In this document: positions 9,006-18,354 of the stretch, piece by piece
How positions within the stretch are numbered: position 1 is the first letter of the stretch
Layout of the letters: each line of letters starts with the position of its first letter
DNA from: Gillisella vitis
GTDB lineage: Bacteria; Pseudomonadota; Alphaproteobacteria; Rhizobiales; Rhizobiaceae
Assembly: GCF_021559775.1 (NCBI RefSeq)
Contig: NZ_CP056048.1
Location: 994,501 to 1,058,500 of the forward strand
Reading direction: 5' to 3'
DNA: 64,000 nt
Translations under genes and position numbers: made by a program
The notes under the pieces: generated by a model
Database searches by the model: none
Seen by the model: the letters and a program-made list of their open reading frames with translations, nothing else
What the model was told of the DNA's origin: nothing

Positions 9006-9024
9006 TGTCGTCCTCCAGGACAGG

Positions 9025-10056
9025 TTAATGACTTATAAGGCCTTCAGCGCGTAGTTGCGCCCAAAGATCCTCGGGAATGTCCTGTTCGAACCAACCAATA
9101 TTGGTGGAGATCTGCTCTGCGGTCTTTGCGCCGATCACCACGCAGGTCGCAGCCGGATGGCGCAGCGGAAACTGGATGGCGGCGGCAGGCAGCGGCACCG
9201 CGAAACTGTTGCAGACTGCCCTCAGTCTTTCAGCCTTATCGATAATCTCCTGTGGTGCATCGGCGTAGTTGAACTTGCGGCGGCCGGTCGTGGAGGCAAG
9301 AATGCCGGAATTGAAGACACCGGCGACAACCAGCGCCATGCCGCGTTTCTGGGCCAATGGCAGAAACTGCTGTTCCGCATCCTGGTCCAGCAACGTATAG
9401 CGGCCCGCCAACATAGAACAATCGAGGTCAGCTTCTTCCAGCGCATCGCGGATGATCTGCCATTCATTGACGCCAAGGCCGAAGCCTTTGATGTCGCCTG
9501 CATCGCGCAATTCGGTCAATGCCCGGAAGCCGCCGCCCTTGGTCAAGGCCGACCAGTGATGCTCGTGCAAATCGGCATGGGTAACGCTGCCGATGTCATG
9601 CACATAGAGAATGTCGGGCTTGGGAAAGCCCAGGCGCTGCTGGCTATCATCGAAGCTGCGCATGATGCCGTCATAGCTGTAATCGAACACCTCGCGGAAA
9701 TCCAAGCCGTTCCACCAGCCGGGATCGAGCGGGTTTTTCGGCGGGGCGGGGGGAAGCTTTCGGCCTGCGCGCTCCGTTGTCATCAAGCGTCCGACCTTGG
9801 TGCTGATCGTCCAGTCTCGTTGCTCGGGATTTTTCTCTCGCAACAACGCTCCAACAAGATGTTCGGAACGGCCATTGCCATACATGGGGGCGGTGTCGAA
9901 ATAGCGGATACCAGCCTCCCAGGCCCGATCCAGCATGGCGGTGGCATCGTCCTTGGAGACCGCTGCATATAGTCCGCCAAGCGGGGCCGTGCCGACGCCA
10001 AGCGCGGTGACAGTCAGGCCGGTCTTGCCGATGGGGCGTTTCTCAGTCGCTTTCAT
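9025..10056 (-). CDS. Aldo/keto reductase, L-fucose/D-threo-aldose 1-dehydrogenase type
   Basis: A 343-residue aldo/keto reductase. The family tetrad is visible: DTAPMYGNGRSEHLVG (Asp, Tyr) near residues 52-67, Lys in STKVGR near 87, and His in LYVHDIG near 148. Close relatives oxidise L-fucose, D-arabinose or L-galactose at C1 to a lactone. The ATG at 10056 is preferred over an in-frame start 132 bases upstream because an AAGGA site precedes it and the longer form would run into the permease gene. Neighbouring mutarotase and lactonase genes fit the sequence sugar to lactone to acid. Confidence 0.85.
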   Translation of the reverse strand: MKATEKRPIGKTGLTVTALGVGTAPLGGLYAAVSKDDATAMLDRAWEAGIRYFDTAPMYGNGRSEHLVGALLREKNPEQRDWTISTKVGRLMTTERAGRKLPPAPPKNPLDPGWWNGLDFREVFDYSYDGIMRSFDDSQQRLGFPKPDILYVHDIGSVTHADLHEHHWSALTKGGGFRALTELRDAGDIKGFGLGVNEWQIIRDALEEADLDCSMLAGRYTLLDQDAEQQFLPLAQKRGMALVVAGVFNSGILASTTGRRKFNYADAPQEIIDKAERLRAVCNSFAVPLPAAAIQFPLRHPAATCVVIGAKTAEQISTNIGWFEQDIPEDLWAQLRAEGLISH

Positions 10057-10072
10057 GCTATTTTCCTTGGCT

Positions 10073-11080
10073 TTAAATGTGGGCGCGTGTCTTGCGCCTT
10101 GCCCAGACAACCGTGGCGACACCGCATAGCAGGAGCAGGCCACGCACGATCTGGCGTTGCGCATCCGTCCAGCCGAGTAGGGCGGCACCGCTTAAAAGCG
10201 TGGCCAGTAGGAGAACGGCGGTGACGGTGCCGATGACATTGGGTTTGCCGTATTTCAGCGCCATGCCCCCCAGCAGAACCGAGGTCAGGCCGTCAATGAA
10301 ATAGGAACTGCCGATATAGGGCTGACCGGACGAGAGATCGGCTGTCAGCAGGATACCCGCCAGAGCCGACACAAGGCCAGACAGCACATAGAGCATCAGC
10401 AATAACCGGTTGACTGGCACGCCCGTTTCGATCACGGCGGCGCGGTTCTGTTCCATGGCGTAGAGATAATGGCCAAAGGTCAGCCTTTCCTGGATAAACC
10501 AGGCACCGGCATAGAGAAGCGCGACGATCACCGTCAGCAGCGGGATGATGCCGAAATTGACATGCAAGAGAGAGCCGACGAAGCCCGTGGAGGAGAGGGA
10601 AATTGATGTGCCAAGCCCGATGGCGGCGGCAATCGATCCGGCCAGCCCGCCCGTGGCAATGGTAATGACGAGGGCCGGAAGCTTGAAGATAGCTACAAGC
10701 AATCCGTTTACGAGACCAAAGACAAGACCAACCAACAGGCCCGCAAGACAGGCCATGGTCCAGCCTTGGCCTGCCGCAACCAGCGCTGCCACGACCATAT
10801 TGGCGAGCGCTGCAACGGACATGAAGCTGACATCGATTTCACCTGCCGCAATGATCCAGGTCAGCCCCAGAAACATCAGTGCCGCGATGCTGGCCGAGCG
10901 CAGCATGTCATTGATGTTACCGCCACTGACGAAGCTTGGCCGCAGCCAAGCAAATAGCAGAATGAGCAATACTAAGAGAAGGAACAGTCCGTAGCGCAGG
11001 AAAAATCCCTGCATGTCTAAACGGCCAGGAGTTACAGCGCTTCGCACAGTCGTCATGGTGATATCCGTTGCGTTTTTCAT
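10073..11080 (-). CDS. Sugar ABC transporter permease, RbsC type
   Basis: A 335-residue inner-membrane permease of the ribose/xylose/autoinducer-2 group with eight or more hydrophobic segments. It has the group's PALVITIATGGLAGSIAAAIG segment around residues 138-157 and an LLGGMALKYGKPNVIGT motif near the C terminus. A GGGAG ribosome site overlaps the end of the preceding permease gene, and only 3 bases separate the two coding regions. The two permeases probably form a heterodimer, as in other CUT2 systems with paired permeases. Confidence 0.87.
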   Translation of the reverse strand: MKNATDITMTTVRSAVTPGRLDMQGFFLRYGLFLLLVLLILLFAWLRPSFVSGGNINDMLRSASIAALMFLGLTWIIAAGEIDVSFMSVAALANMVVAALVAAGQGWTMACLAGLLVGLVFGLVNGLLVAIFKLPALVITIATGGLAGSIAAAIGLGTSISLSSTGFVGSLLHVNFGIIPLLTVIVALLYAGAWFIQERLTFGHYLYAMEQNRAAVIETGVPVNRLLLMLYVLSGLVSALAGILLTADLSSGQPYIGSSYFIDGLTSVLLGGMALKYGKPNVIGTVTAVLLLATLLSGAALLGWTDAQRQIVRGLLLLCGVATVVWARRKTRAHI

Positions 11081-11083
11081 CCA

Positions 11084-12076
11084 CTATCTCCCGTCTTTGC
11101 TCGCGGCCTTGCGGCCAAAAATGTCGCCAAACAGTGTGGTGAGCTTCGGATCGAAAATGCCAATGGCAAGGATCAGCACGGTGCTGACAATGGCGTCGCT
11201 GTAGTAGTAGGGAATGGCAAGCAGGGTGAAGCCGTTCAGCATGGCCGACATCAAGAGCGCCCCGGCAAGCGTCGCCGGAATGGAGGGGGAACCAAACAGG
11301 GCAGCCCCCAGGTAAACGGCAGCAAAGGCTGGCATCATCAGTTGGTTGCCCGCTGTGACATTGGCCGCCCCCGATGAGGCAACCAGCAGCGTGATGGCAA
11401 GACAGCTCAGCGCGCCGCAAAGACCGAAAGCCCCAAGGATATATGTTTTTACCCGGATGCCGGAAAACACCGCTGAACGCCGGTTTTCGCCAGTGGCATA
11501 AAACGCCCTGCCAAAGCGGGTGCAGTGCAGGATAACGAAAGCCACGATCGCCGTTGCCAGCAGGATGACCACGGGCATGTCGAGCGCCAGGAATTTCGAA
11601 TCGTTCAGGTCGAGAATGCCCGACATGAAGAAGTTTTCCGAAATCGATGTGCCGTTGCTGTAGAAATAGGACAATCCGACTGCCACGCCGCCGGTGGCGA
11701 TGGTGGTGACAATATCGGGCAGCCGCAGATAGGAAATGACCGTACCATTGATCAACCCGGCCATCAGCCCGACGCCGATGCCGCCCAGCACGCTCGCAGA
11801 CAGGCTGTAGTCATTGGCAAGCAGCCAGCCGAGCGTCATTGCGCCCAAAGACGCGACGCCTGGAAAGGAAAGGTCGAAATGGCGAACCACAATGACGAAG
11901 GTCAGACCTATCGCCGTCAGGCCATTGACCGACATATGGCGCAGCAGGGCATGCAGATTGTTTTCACTGAGATAGGTGGGTGCAAAAGACTGGAAGACCG
12001 CAGCGATGACGCAGAGCAGAGCCAGGAAGGCAGCCAGCCGCAAGGCAAGTGGTGAGGATTTGAACGAGGCAATCAT
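11084..12076 (-). CDS. Sugar ABC transporter permease, RbsC type
   Basis: A 330-residue RbsC-like permease, the partner of the permease at 10073-11080. It shows the segment LRLPDIVTTIATGGVAVGLS around residues 118-137, the hallmark region of CUT2 permeases, and multiple membrane spans. Its ATG overlaps the stop of the ATPase gene by 4 bases (ATGA), so translation is coupled. Part of the leftward sugar operon. Confidence 0.87.
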   Translation of the reverse strand: MIASFKSSPLALRLAAFLALLCVIAAVFQSFAPTYLSENNLHALLRHMSVNGLTAIGLTFVIVVRHFDLSFPGVASLGAMTLGWLLANDYSLSASVLGGIGVGLMAGLINGTVISYLRLPDIVTTIATGGVAVGLSYFYSNGTSISENFFMSGILDLNDSKFLALDMPVVILLATAIVAFVILHCTRFGRAFYATGENRRSAVFSGIRVKTYILGAFGLCGALSCLAITLLVASSGAANVTAGNQLMMPAFAAVYLGAALFGSPSIPATLAGALLMSAMLNGFTLLAIPYYYSDAIVSTVLILAIGIFDPKLTTLFGDIFGRKAASKDGR

Positions 12077-13581
12077 GTACGTGCTCCCATGATTCCGGCA
12101 GACAGAAGCTGGTCGCGGCTGGGGCGTTGGTCGGCGACGGCGACGGGGCGGCCCTTGTAAAGGGCGATCATCCGGTCGGCGACGCCATGCACTTCGTCGC
12201 AGTCAGATGAAATCACCAGCACGCCCGCATGCTGCGACAATTCCCGCATCAGCGCATAGAGCGTTGCTCTTGCGCCGATATCGACGCCCACCGTCGGCTC
12301 AACAAAGATATAAATGTCAGCATCGCGGTAGAGCCCCTTGGCGATAACGATCTTCTGCTGGTTTCCGCCGGAAAAGGCGCTGGCCGGGCGGTCCAGCGTC
12401 AGCGGATGAAGAGCGACGCGCCGGGCCAATTGTTCGGAAACCTTGCGGCTGGAGGAGAATTTCAGGAGCCCGCCTAAAAACGAGGCTTTCTTCAAATGGG
12501 CCAGCGTCATGTTGAAAATCACGTTGCGTGACAGGGTCAGGCCTTCCGTGCGGCGATCGCCGGGAACCAGGAAAATACCCTTGCGTAAGGCGTCATGCGG
12601 GTCTTTCAACGTCACCGGCTTGCCCTTGATGCGGATCGTGCCTGCGTCTGGCCGGATGACGCCGAATAGCGCCTTTGACAATTCATCCGCACCGGAGCCG
12701 ACCAGGCCGAAAATACCGAGGATCTCGCTGCGCCGCAGGGTGAAGCTTACGCCGGAAAACAGGCCAGGCCGTTCAAGACCTTCGACTTCCAGAAGTGCTT
12801 CCCCTGCGGCGCTCGCGGCCTTGGGAGGAAAGATATTACCCGGCTTTTCGTCCAGCATCAGTTCGGGAATGGATATGTTGCTGTCGCGCGCCTCACGGCA
12901 GGTGAAGGTGGCGACACGTTTGCCTGCCCGGAACACGGTGAAGCGGTCGCCGATCTCGAAAACCTCTTCCAGCCGGTGGGTGATATAGATAATGGCGATG
13001 CCTGCCGCCTTCAGATGCCGCATCAATTGGAACAGGGAGGTCTTTTCGCGCTCGGTCAGCGTCGAGGTCGGCTCATCGAGAATCAGGATGCGGATATCCT
13101 CGCGTCTGAGCGCATGCAGAATGGCGACAATTTCCCTGTCAACGGCGGGCATTTCGCCGACGCGCTGGTCAAGATCGACGTCGATGGGAAAGCGTTTCAG
13201 CAGCAAAGCCGCTTCGGTCTTCAGAGCTTTGCGATCTATACGGCGGCCAAGACCCATCCTGTTGGATTCCTGACCGAGAAAAATGTTTTCCACCCCGGTG
13301 AAGTCATCGACCAGTTCCGGATGTTGCTGCACAGACGCGATGCCGCAGGCAATTGCCGCTGCCGGGCTGCCGAGTTCTACCGTCGCCCCGGCGATGGCGA
13401 TTGTACCGGCATCCTTGGAATAGACGCCGGAGAGGATCTTGATCAACGTCGATTTGCCCGCGCCATTGATCCCCAGCAGCGCGTGGATTTCGCCGGCGTC
13501 CAGCGAGAAATCGACATTGTCCAGCGCTTTGACGACGCCGAACCGTTTTTCGATTCCCTTCATGTCGAGAATGGCTGTCAT
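12073..13581 (-). CDS. Sugar ABC transporter ATP-binding protein, RbsA type
   Basis: A 502-residue ATPase with two tandem nucleotide-binding domains, typical of RbsA/XylG. The first has Walker A GINGAGKST near residues 36-44 and Walker B ILILDEPTSTL near 158-168. The second has the degenerate GLVGSGADEL Walker A near 286-295 and signature FSGGNQQKIVIAKGL near 398-412. The ATG at 13581 is chosen; a GTG 9 bases upstream is also possible. Odd point: the second Walker B reads IYIFVEPTVGVD, with Val where Asp is usual, which is tolerated in some members because one site is degenerate. Sugar class is not fixed by the ATPase. Confidence 0.87.
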   Translation of the reverse strand: MTAILDMKGIEKRFGVVKALDNVDFSLDAGEIHALLGINGAGKSTLIKILSGVYSKDAGTIAIAGATVELGSPAAAIACGIASVQQHPELVDDFTGVENIFLGQESNRMGLGRRIDRKALKTEAALLLKRFPIDVDLDQRVGEMPAVDREIVAILHALRREDIRILILDEPTSTLTEREKTSLFQLMRHLKAAGIAIIYITHRLEEVFEIGDRFTVFRAGKRVATFTCREARDSNISIPELMLDEKPGNIFPPKAASAAGEALLEVEGLERPGLFSGVSFTLRRSEILGIFGLVGSGADELSKALFGVIRPDAGTIRIKGKPVTLKDPHDALRKGIFLVPGDRRTEGLTLSRNVIFNMTLAHLKKASFLGGLLKFSSSRKVSEQLARRVALHPLTLDRPASAFSGGNQQKIVIAKGLYRDADIYIFVEPTVGVDIGARATLYALMRELSQHAGVLVISSDCDEVHGVADRMIALYKGRPVAVADQRPSRDQLLSAGIMGART

Positions 13582-13618
13582 ATCCTGCACCTACGCCTTT
13601 CCGGCTGTATTGATGGAG

Positions 13619-13643
13619 CCGGCAGGCCTGGTGGGCCTGCCGG
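13619..13643 (-). other. Intercistronic stem-loop between binding protein and ATPase genes
   Basis: A perfect 10-bp inverted repeat (ccggcaggcc / ggcctgccgg) with a 5-base loop lies directly after the stop of the sugar-binding protein gene in the direction of transcription. It has no T-run. As at 2909-2936, position and shape suggest mRNA 3'-end protection of the binding-protein segment or partial attenuation. Confidence 0.6.
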
Positions 13644-13652
13644 AGTGACAGA

Positions 13653-14690
13653 TCAAAGCGCGCGCGCCCAGCCAAGCTTGATGGCTTCACCCGGCTGGTC
13701 GTAATTGTCGGGAATGTCCTTGAGGGGCTTCAGACTGTCTTCTGTCACCGCATAGGACGGCGTGATGACGAAGCGCGGTGCCTTGCGGCCTGCGACGACC
13801 TCGTGGGCATAAAAGGCGTTCATATAGGCCATTTCGTAGAAACTCTGCGCCATGGTCATGGCAAAAGGCGATCCGGCCTTGATATATTCAAACGACTGGC
13901 GGCCACCATCGATGCCGGTAATGAACACTTTGCGGCCTGCGGCGCGAATGGCGAGCGTGCCTTCGGAGGCTGCGCCATCCCAGGCACACCAGATGGCGTT
14001 TAACTCAGGATTGGCCGTCAGGATATTGTCCACCACCTGACGGGGCGTCGTCGTGCCGCCCAATGCAAAGGCGATTTCCGAGACGACCTTGATATCCGGA
14101 AAGCGGACGAACACCGATTTTGCGCCCAAGGTGCGCTGGTCCCAGGATTCGTTGGAAGGCAGGCTGACCAGGGCGACCTGTCCCTTGCCGTTCAGCCGTT
14201 TGGCAATATATTCTGCCCCAGCGGCCCCAAGGCCGAAGTTATTGGACATGGCGGTGGAGGTTACGGTGGTGTTTGGCACATAGCTGTCACCACAGAAAAT
14301 CGGAATGCCGGAGGCAACCGCAGCCTGTACGGCAGGCGAGATCGCGGCGGCATCGGCTGGTGTTATGAAGATGGCCGCTGGCTTGGACGCCACGAAGGAG
14401 GCGATTTGATCGGCCTGTTTCTTGATGTCGTAATTGGCATCGGCGATAGTCAAGGTTCCGCCCAGACGCGAGACGGCATCCTTATAGCCATTGACGATAT
14501 GGCGACCGGATTCCCAGACGGTCCAGCCCAGCGAGGCGCAGAATTTCAGGTCTTCTGCACCGGCTAGCCGTGGCCTGCTCAGGGCGGCGGCCACGGTGAG
14601 TGCCGCACCGGCGCTCAACACGCCACGACGGCTCAGTTTCAGATCGCCCATAAACCGGCCGCGATCCCTGGTTTCCTCAAAGTCAGACAT
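13653..14690 (-). CDS. Sugar ABC transporter substrate-binding protein, RbsB type, with twin-arginine-like signal
   Basis: A 345-residue periplasmic binding protein of the ribose-binding (peripla_BP_4) group. The first 44 residues hold a twin-arginine-like motif (LSRRGVLSAG, Arg 21-22) followed by a hydrophobic stretch and AGA cleavage site, so Tat export is plausible, which is uncommon for this group. The mature part has the family's QADQIASFVASKPAAIFITP segment around 92-111. A GGAGGAG ribosome site precedes the ATG. It lies between the iron alcohol dehydrogenase and the ATPase in the leftward sugar operon. Ligand is likely the sugar oxidised by the neighbouring enzymes. Confidence 0.87.
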   Translation of the reverse strand: MSDFEETRDRGRFMGDLKLSRRGVLSAGAALTVAAALSRPRLAGAEDLKFCASLGWTVWESGRHIVNGYKDAVSRLGGTLTIADANYDIKKQADQIASFVASKPAAIFITPADAAAISPAVQAAVASGIPIFCGDSYVPNTTVTSTAMSNNFGLGAAGAEYIAKRLNGKGQVALVSLPSNESWDQRTLGAKSVFVRFPDIKVVSEIAFALGGTTTPRQVVDNILTANPELNAIWCAWDGAASEGTLAIRAAGRKVFITGIDGGRQSFEYIKAGSPFAMTMAQSFYEMAYMNAFYAHEVVAGRKAPRFVITPSYAVTEDSLKPLKDIPDNYDQPGEAIKLGWARAL

Positions 14691-14732
14691 TGTGTTCTCC
14701 TCCCACTCGATTGTTGTCGTTTCCCTCGGTTT

Positions 14733-15845
14733 TCAGGCCGATTCCTGGAGCAACGCCAGGTAATCCTCACGGCTGGCGAGCCGGGGATTGGTGGCATGGC
14801 AATGGTCTTTCAGGGCTTCTCCGGCGATTTTTTCCATCATCGCGTCCGTCACACCCATGGCTTTCAGGCCAGAGGGCATGCCGATATCCTGGTTCAGCGC
14901 TGCGGTGACCTCATCCGGCGCACCGCCCATGATGTCGGCCATCGCCTCCCATTTCGCGCCGATGACCGAGCGGTTGAAGCGCAACACGGCGGGCATCAGC
15001 ACCGCATTCAGCGTGCCATGGTGCAGATTAAGCTCGCGGATCGCGCCCAGCGGATGGGTCAGGGCATGGACAGCACCGAGACCTTTCTGAAAGGCCATGG
15101 CCCCTTCGAGCGCAGTCATCATCATGTCCCAGCGCGCCTGCCGGTCGCCTCCATTGGCAAACACCTTGCGAATGGCCGGAAAGCCCCGCTTCAATCCGTC
15201 GAGGGCAATGGCGTCGGCAGGCGGATTGACGGAGGGTCCCATATAGGTTTCCAGGCAATGGGAAAGAGCATCCATGCCGGTTGCCGCCGTCAGGAAGGGC
15301 GGCAGGCCATAGGTCAGTTCCGGATCGCAGAGCGCAATGGAGGGCAGCATGTGGCCGCTCAATATACCAAGCTTGCGGCCTTCCCGCGTGATGATGACGG
15401 CAGCGCGCCCGACTTCCGAGCCAGTGCCTGAGGTGGTCGGTACGGCGATCATCGGACATATGCGCCCATGGATTTTCGAGGCGCCGCCTTCTACCGCCGT
15501 ATATTGCGCCAGTGGTGCGGCGTGGCCAGTCAAAAGCCGGACGGCTTTTGCCAGATCCAGCGATGACCCGCCGCCGAGCCCGACAATGCCGTCGCACCCG
15601 GCGCTTTTATAGAGGTCATAAGCTTGGGTAACAGCCTCTTCCGTCGGATTGGCCGGAGTGCCGTCAAACACCGCGGGTGTTTCATCAAACAGGCCGAGGA
15701 CTTTCGCAACCAGACCAGTCGAAACCAGTCCTTTGTCGGTTGCAATCAGCGGCTTTTTCACGCCGAGTTCAGCCAGCAACGCAGGCAATGTGGAAATTGC
15801 GCCCTCGTTGAATTCAATCCGCGTCAAATAATTGATTGTCGCCAT
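14733..15845 (-). CDS. Iron-containing alcohol dehydrogenase
   Basis: A 370-residue group III alcohol dehydrogenase. The NAD motif GGGSSLD lies at residues 91-97 and TTSGTGSE at 137-144. Metal ligands by comparison with FucO are Asp 192, His 196, His 260 and about His 276 (HALTHPLG, then LHHGT). The ATG at 15845 gives the usual N terminus; an in-frame start 66 bases upstream has no support. It is the first gene of the leftward operon. FucO-like lactaldehyde reductase activity would fit a fucose-type pathway that yields lactaldehyde, but oxidation of another alcohol is equally possible. Confidence 0.83.
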   Translation of the reverse strand: MATINYLTRIEFNEGAISTLPALLAELGVKKPLIATDKGLVSTGLVAKVLGLFDETPAVFDGTPANPTEEAVTQAYDLYKSAGCDGIVGLGGGSSLDLAKAVRLLTGHAAPLAQYTAVEGGASKIHGRICPMIAVPTTSGTGSEVGRAAVIITREGRKLGILSGHMLPSIALCDPELTYGLPPFLTAATGMDALSHCLETYMGPSVNPPADAIALDGLKRGFPAIRKVFANGGDRQARWDMMMTALEGAMAFQKGLGAVHALTHPLGAIRELNLHHGTLNAVLMPAVLRFNRSVIGAKWEAMADIMGGAPDEVTAALNQDIGMPSGLKAMGVTDAMMEKIAGEALKDHCHATNPRLASREDYLALLQESA

Positions 15846-16048
15846 GATCCGCTTGTATCCATTGTTTGTCAGCCGAGGTGAGACACAGATCTCCCGTCGC
15901 CATTGCATCACGCAACGCGCAAACAGTGTCGGCCAGAATTGTCATTCCCAAATTTTGAAAGCGCCTGCCGGCCTCCTCGCCAGCTCGGTTTAGTCCTCCT
16001 GGCTGCGGGCTGAAAAATTCACTTGCACCGTCAACCAATATATGAGTT

Positions 16049-16082
16049 ATCTAAGTCAGATGATTATTCGCCTGTCAACAGG
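16049..16082. promoter_or_regulatory. Candidate operator dyads between divergent sugar operons
   Basis: Two short dyads sit upstream of the GntR gene within the 290-base divergent gap: ATCT-N5-AGAT at 16049-16061 and CCTGT-CA-ACAGG at 16071-16082. GntR/FadR-type repressors bind short palindromes of this size, usually near their own gene. The assignment rests on position and symmetry alone. Nothing else was recognised in the gap from 15846 to 16135. Confidence 0.35.
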
Positions 16083-16135
16083 CTTTCGAAAACTTCTCTT
16101 CTCGTGCTAAAAGCCCTGATAATAACGAGATTGAT

Positions 16136-16825
16136 ATGCGTACGGAAAAAATGAAGACAATTCCAAAGGCCGAACAGATATATTGGTTGTTGCGGCAAGC
16201 CATCGTCCATCTAGAGATGCAACCGGGCGCGATTATCTCCGAAAAGGACCTCTGCGCCGAGTTTGGTGTGTCGCGTACTCCGGTTAGAGAGGCCTTGCAG
16301 CGGCTGGCGGATGAGGGTCTGGTGGACGTATTTCCTCATTCCGGCACCTATGTCAGCCGTATTTCCTTCACCGTCGCGGAAGAGGGGTTTGTCATTCGCC
16401 GTGCGTTGGAAATCGAAAGTGTTAGAAAGGCTGTGGCCAATGTAACAGATCGCGACGTTGCGCAGCTGAAGTCGATCATCACGCAGATGCAGGCCATCCT
16501 CGATAGCGACCAGCTGGACAAATACCTGGATTGTGACGATGCCTTTCACAGTGCCATTGCCACGATCAGCGGCTATCCGCGTATCTGGAAGTTTATCACG
16601 CTTGCCAAGGTTCATCTCGACCGTATGCGCCAGCTCAGCGCACCTGTGCCGGGCCATCTGGCCGTGGTGACCGAGCAGCACGACACGATCGTGCGGGCAC
16701 TGGCCAGCCGCAACGCTGATCAGGCCGAGTTGGCCATGCGCATCCACCTCGATTCATCCTTCGCCGTCATGGCCAAAATGCATGAGGACCAGGGCGCGCT
16801 CTTTGACAGAAAGGAAGGCCCATGA
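16136..16825 (+). CDS. GntR-family transcriptional regulator with FCD domain
   Basis: A 229-residue regulator of the FadR subfamily. Residues about 15-75 are a winged helix (LCAEFGVSRTPVREALQRL at 46-64 is the classic recognition helix region). Residues about 85-215 form an all-helical FCD ligand domain, with conserved Asp/His positions (DDAFHSAIA near 139-147) that bind a metal and an acid ligand in many members. It starts the rightward operon and overlaps the next gene by 4 bases. It probably controls both divergent operons in response to a sugar acid; that is inferred from position. Confidence 0.88.
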   Translation: MRTEKMKTIPKAEQIYWLLRQAIVHLEMQPGAIISEKDLCAEFGVSRTPVREALQRLADEGLVDVFPHSGTYVSRISFTVAEEGFVIRRALEIESVRKAVANVTDRDVAQLKSIITQMQAILDSDQLDKYLDCDDAFHSAIATISGYPRIWKFITLAKVHLDRMRQLSAPVPGHLAVVTEQHDTIVRALASRNADQAELAMRIHLDSSFAVMAKMHEDQGALFDRKEGP

Positions 16826-18354
16826 CAGTGACTTCGGTTTCTTCGCCGCTGCTTAGGCTCAATATGCGCGACAATGTTGCCGTTGCCCGGCTGACGCTGG
16901 AGCCGGTGACGCTTCCAGAGCTTGGCGATGTGCGGCTTTCGGCCCGGATCACCCAGGGACACAAGGTTGCCGTCACGGCCCTTCAGCCGGGGCAGGCCAT
17001 CATCAAATACGGCCAGATCATCGGCTTTGCCACGCAGCCCATTGCGGTTGGCGACCATGTTCATACGCACAATATGGCGATGGGGGATGTGGAGCTGGCC
17101 CACGAGTTTTGCGTGGATGCCCAGGAGCCTGTTTTTGTGCCACAACCCGCGACGTTTATGGGGTATCAGCGAGAGAATGGCGAGGCTGGTACGCGCAATT
17201 ACATCGCCATCGTCTCTTCCGTGAACTGTTCCGCCACCGTGGCCAAGGCCGTGGCGCAGCATTATGCACAACCGGGCAGGCTCGATGATTTCGCCAATGT
17301 CGATGGGGTTATTGCGCTCACCCATGCAGGCGGCTGTGCCATCAATACCGCGACCGAGGGGTATCTCTATCTCACCCGCACATTGGCCGGTTATGCCACC
17401 CATGCCAATGTCGGCGGCGTGGTGATGATCGGCCTTGGCTGCGAAACCAACCAGATTCCGGCCTTGCTTGCCGCTCATGGCCTCACCGAGAGCGATAGAT
17501 TTCACACGCTGACCATCCAGGCGACCGGCGGCACCCGCAAATCCATCGAAGCCGCAATTGCGGCCATCGATTCCATGCTGCCTGCCGTCAATGCCTTGAA
17601 GCGGACGCCGCAACCGGTGTCGAAGCTGAAATTGGCACTCGAATGCGGCGGATCGGATGGGTATTCCGGCATTTCCGCCAATCCGGCGCTTGGTTATGCC
17701 GCCGATCTCCTGGTCCGCCATGGTGGAACCGCCTGTCTGGCCGAGACACCGGAAATCTACGGTGCCGAACATCTGTTGACCCGGCGGGCAAAAAGCCCTG
17801 ATGTGGCACAAAAGCTGCTGGAGCGCATCGAATGGTGGCGTGATTATGCGGCGCGCGGCAGGGCCGAGCTGAACAACAATCCATCTCATGGCAATAAGGC
17901 CGGTGGGCTGACCACAATTCTGGAGAAGTCGCTCGGCGCGGTGGCCAAAGGCGGCACGACCAGGCTCAACGCCGTCTATGAATATGCCGAGCGCATCATG
18001 GAACCCGGCTTCGTCTTTATGGATACGCCTGGCTATGACCCGATTGCCGTGACCGGTCAGGTGGCGGGCGGCTGCAATGTCATCTGTTTCACCACCGGGC
18101 GCGGTTCGGTGTCTGGCTTCAAACCGGCGCCGTCGCTGAAGCTTGCCACCAACACCCCGATGTATGAGCGGATGCAGGAGGACATGGACCTCAATTGCGG
18201 AACCATCGTCACCGGCGAGGAGACGGTGGAGGCGGTCGGGCAACGGATTTTCGAGGCCGTGATCGCCACAGCCTCGGGCGAGCGCACAGTGAGCGAGATC
18301 TACAATTACGGCGACAACGAATTCGTCCCCTGGCAGGTCGGCGCGATCATGTAA
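16822..18354 (+). CDS. UxaA-family hydrolyase (altronate/sugar-acid dehydratase)
   Basis: A 510-residue protein of the UxaA/GarD family of iron-dependent sugar-acid dehydratases. An N-terminal SAF domain (about 1-105) is joined to the catalytic part, with the hallmark ECGGSDGYSGISANPA at about 274-289 and the GNKAGGLTTILEKSLGA segment near 355-371. Members dehydrate altronate, galactarate or related aldonates to 2-keto-3-deoxy acids. The length matches full E. coli-type UxaA. Within this locus it is the only dehydratase, so it probably dehydrates the acid released by the lactonase. Standard fucose pathways use an enolase-superfamily enzyme here, so the substrate deserves testing. Confidence 0.87.
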   Translation: MTVTSVSSPLLRLNMRDNVAVARLTLEPVTLPELGDVRLSARITQGHKVAVTALQPGQAIIKYGQIIGFATQPIAVGDHVHTHNMAMGDVELAHEFCVDAQEPVFVPQPATFMGYQRENGEAGTRNYIAIVSSVNCSATVAKAVAQHYAQPGRLDDFANVDGVIALTHAGGCAINTATEGYLYLTRTLAGYATHANVGGVVMIGLGCETNQIPALLAAHGLTESDRFHTLTIQATGGTRKSIEAAIAAIDSMLPAVNALKRTPQPVSKLKLALECGGSDGYSGISANPALGYAADLLVRHGGTACLAETPEIYGAEHLLTRRAKSPDVAQKLLERIEWWRDYAARGRAELNNNPSHGNKAGGLTTILEKSLGAVAKGGTTRLNAVYEYAERIMEPGFVFMDTPGYDPIAVTGQVAGGCNVICFTTGRGSVSGFKPAPSLKLATNTPMYERMQEDMDLNCGTIVTGEETVEAVGQRIFEAVIATASGERTVSEIYNYGDNEFVPWQVGAIM

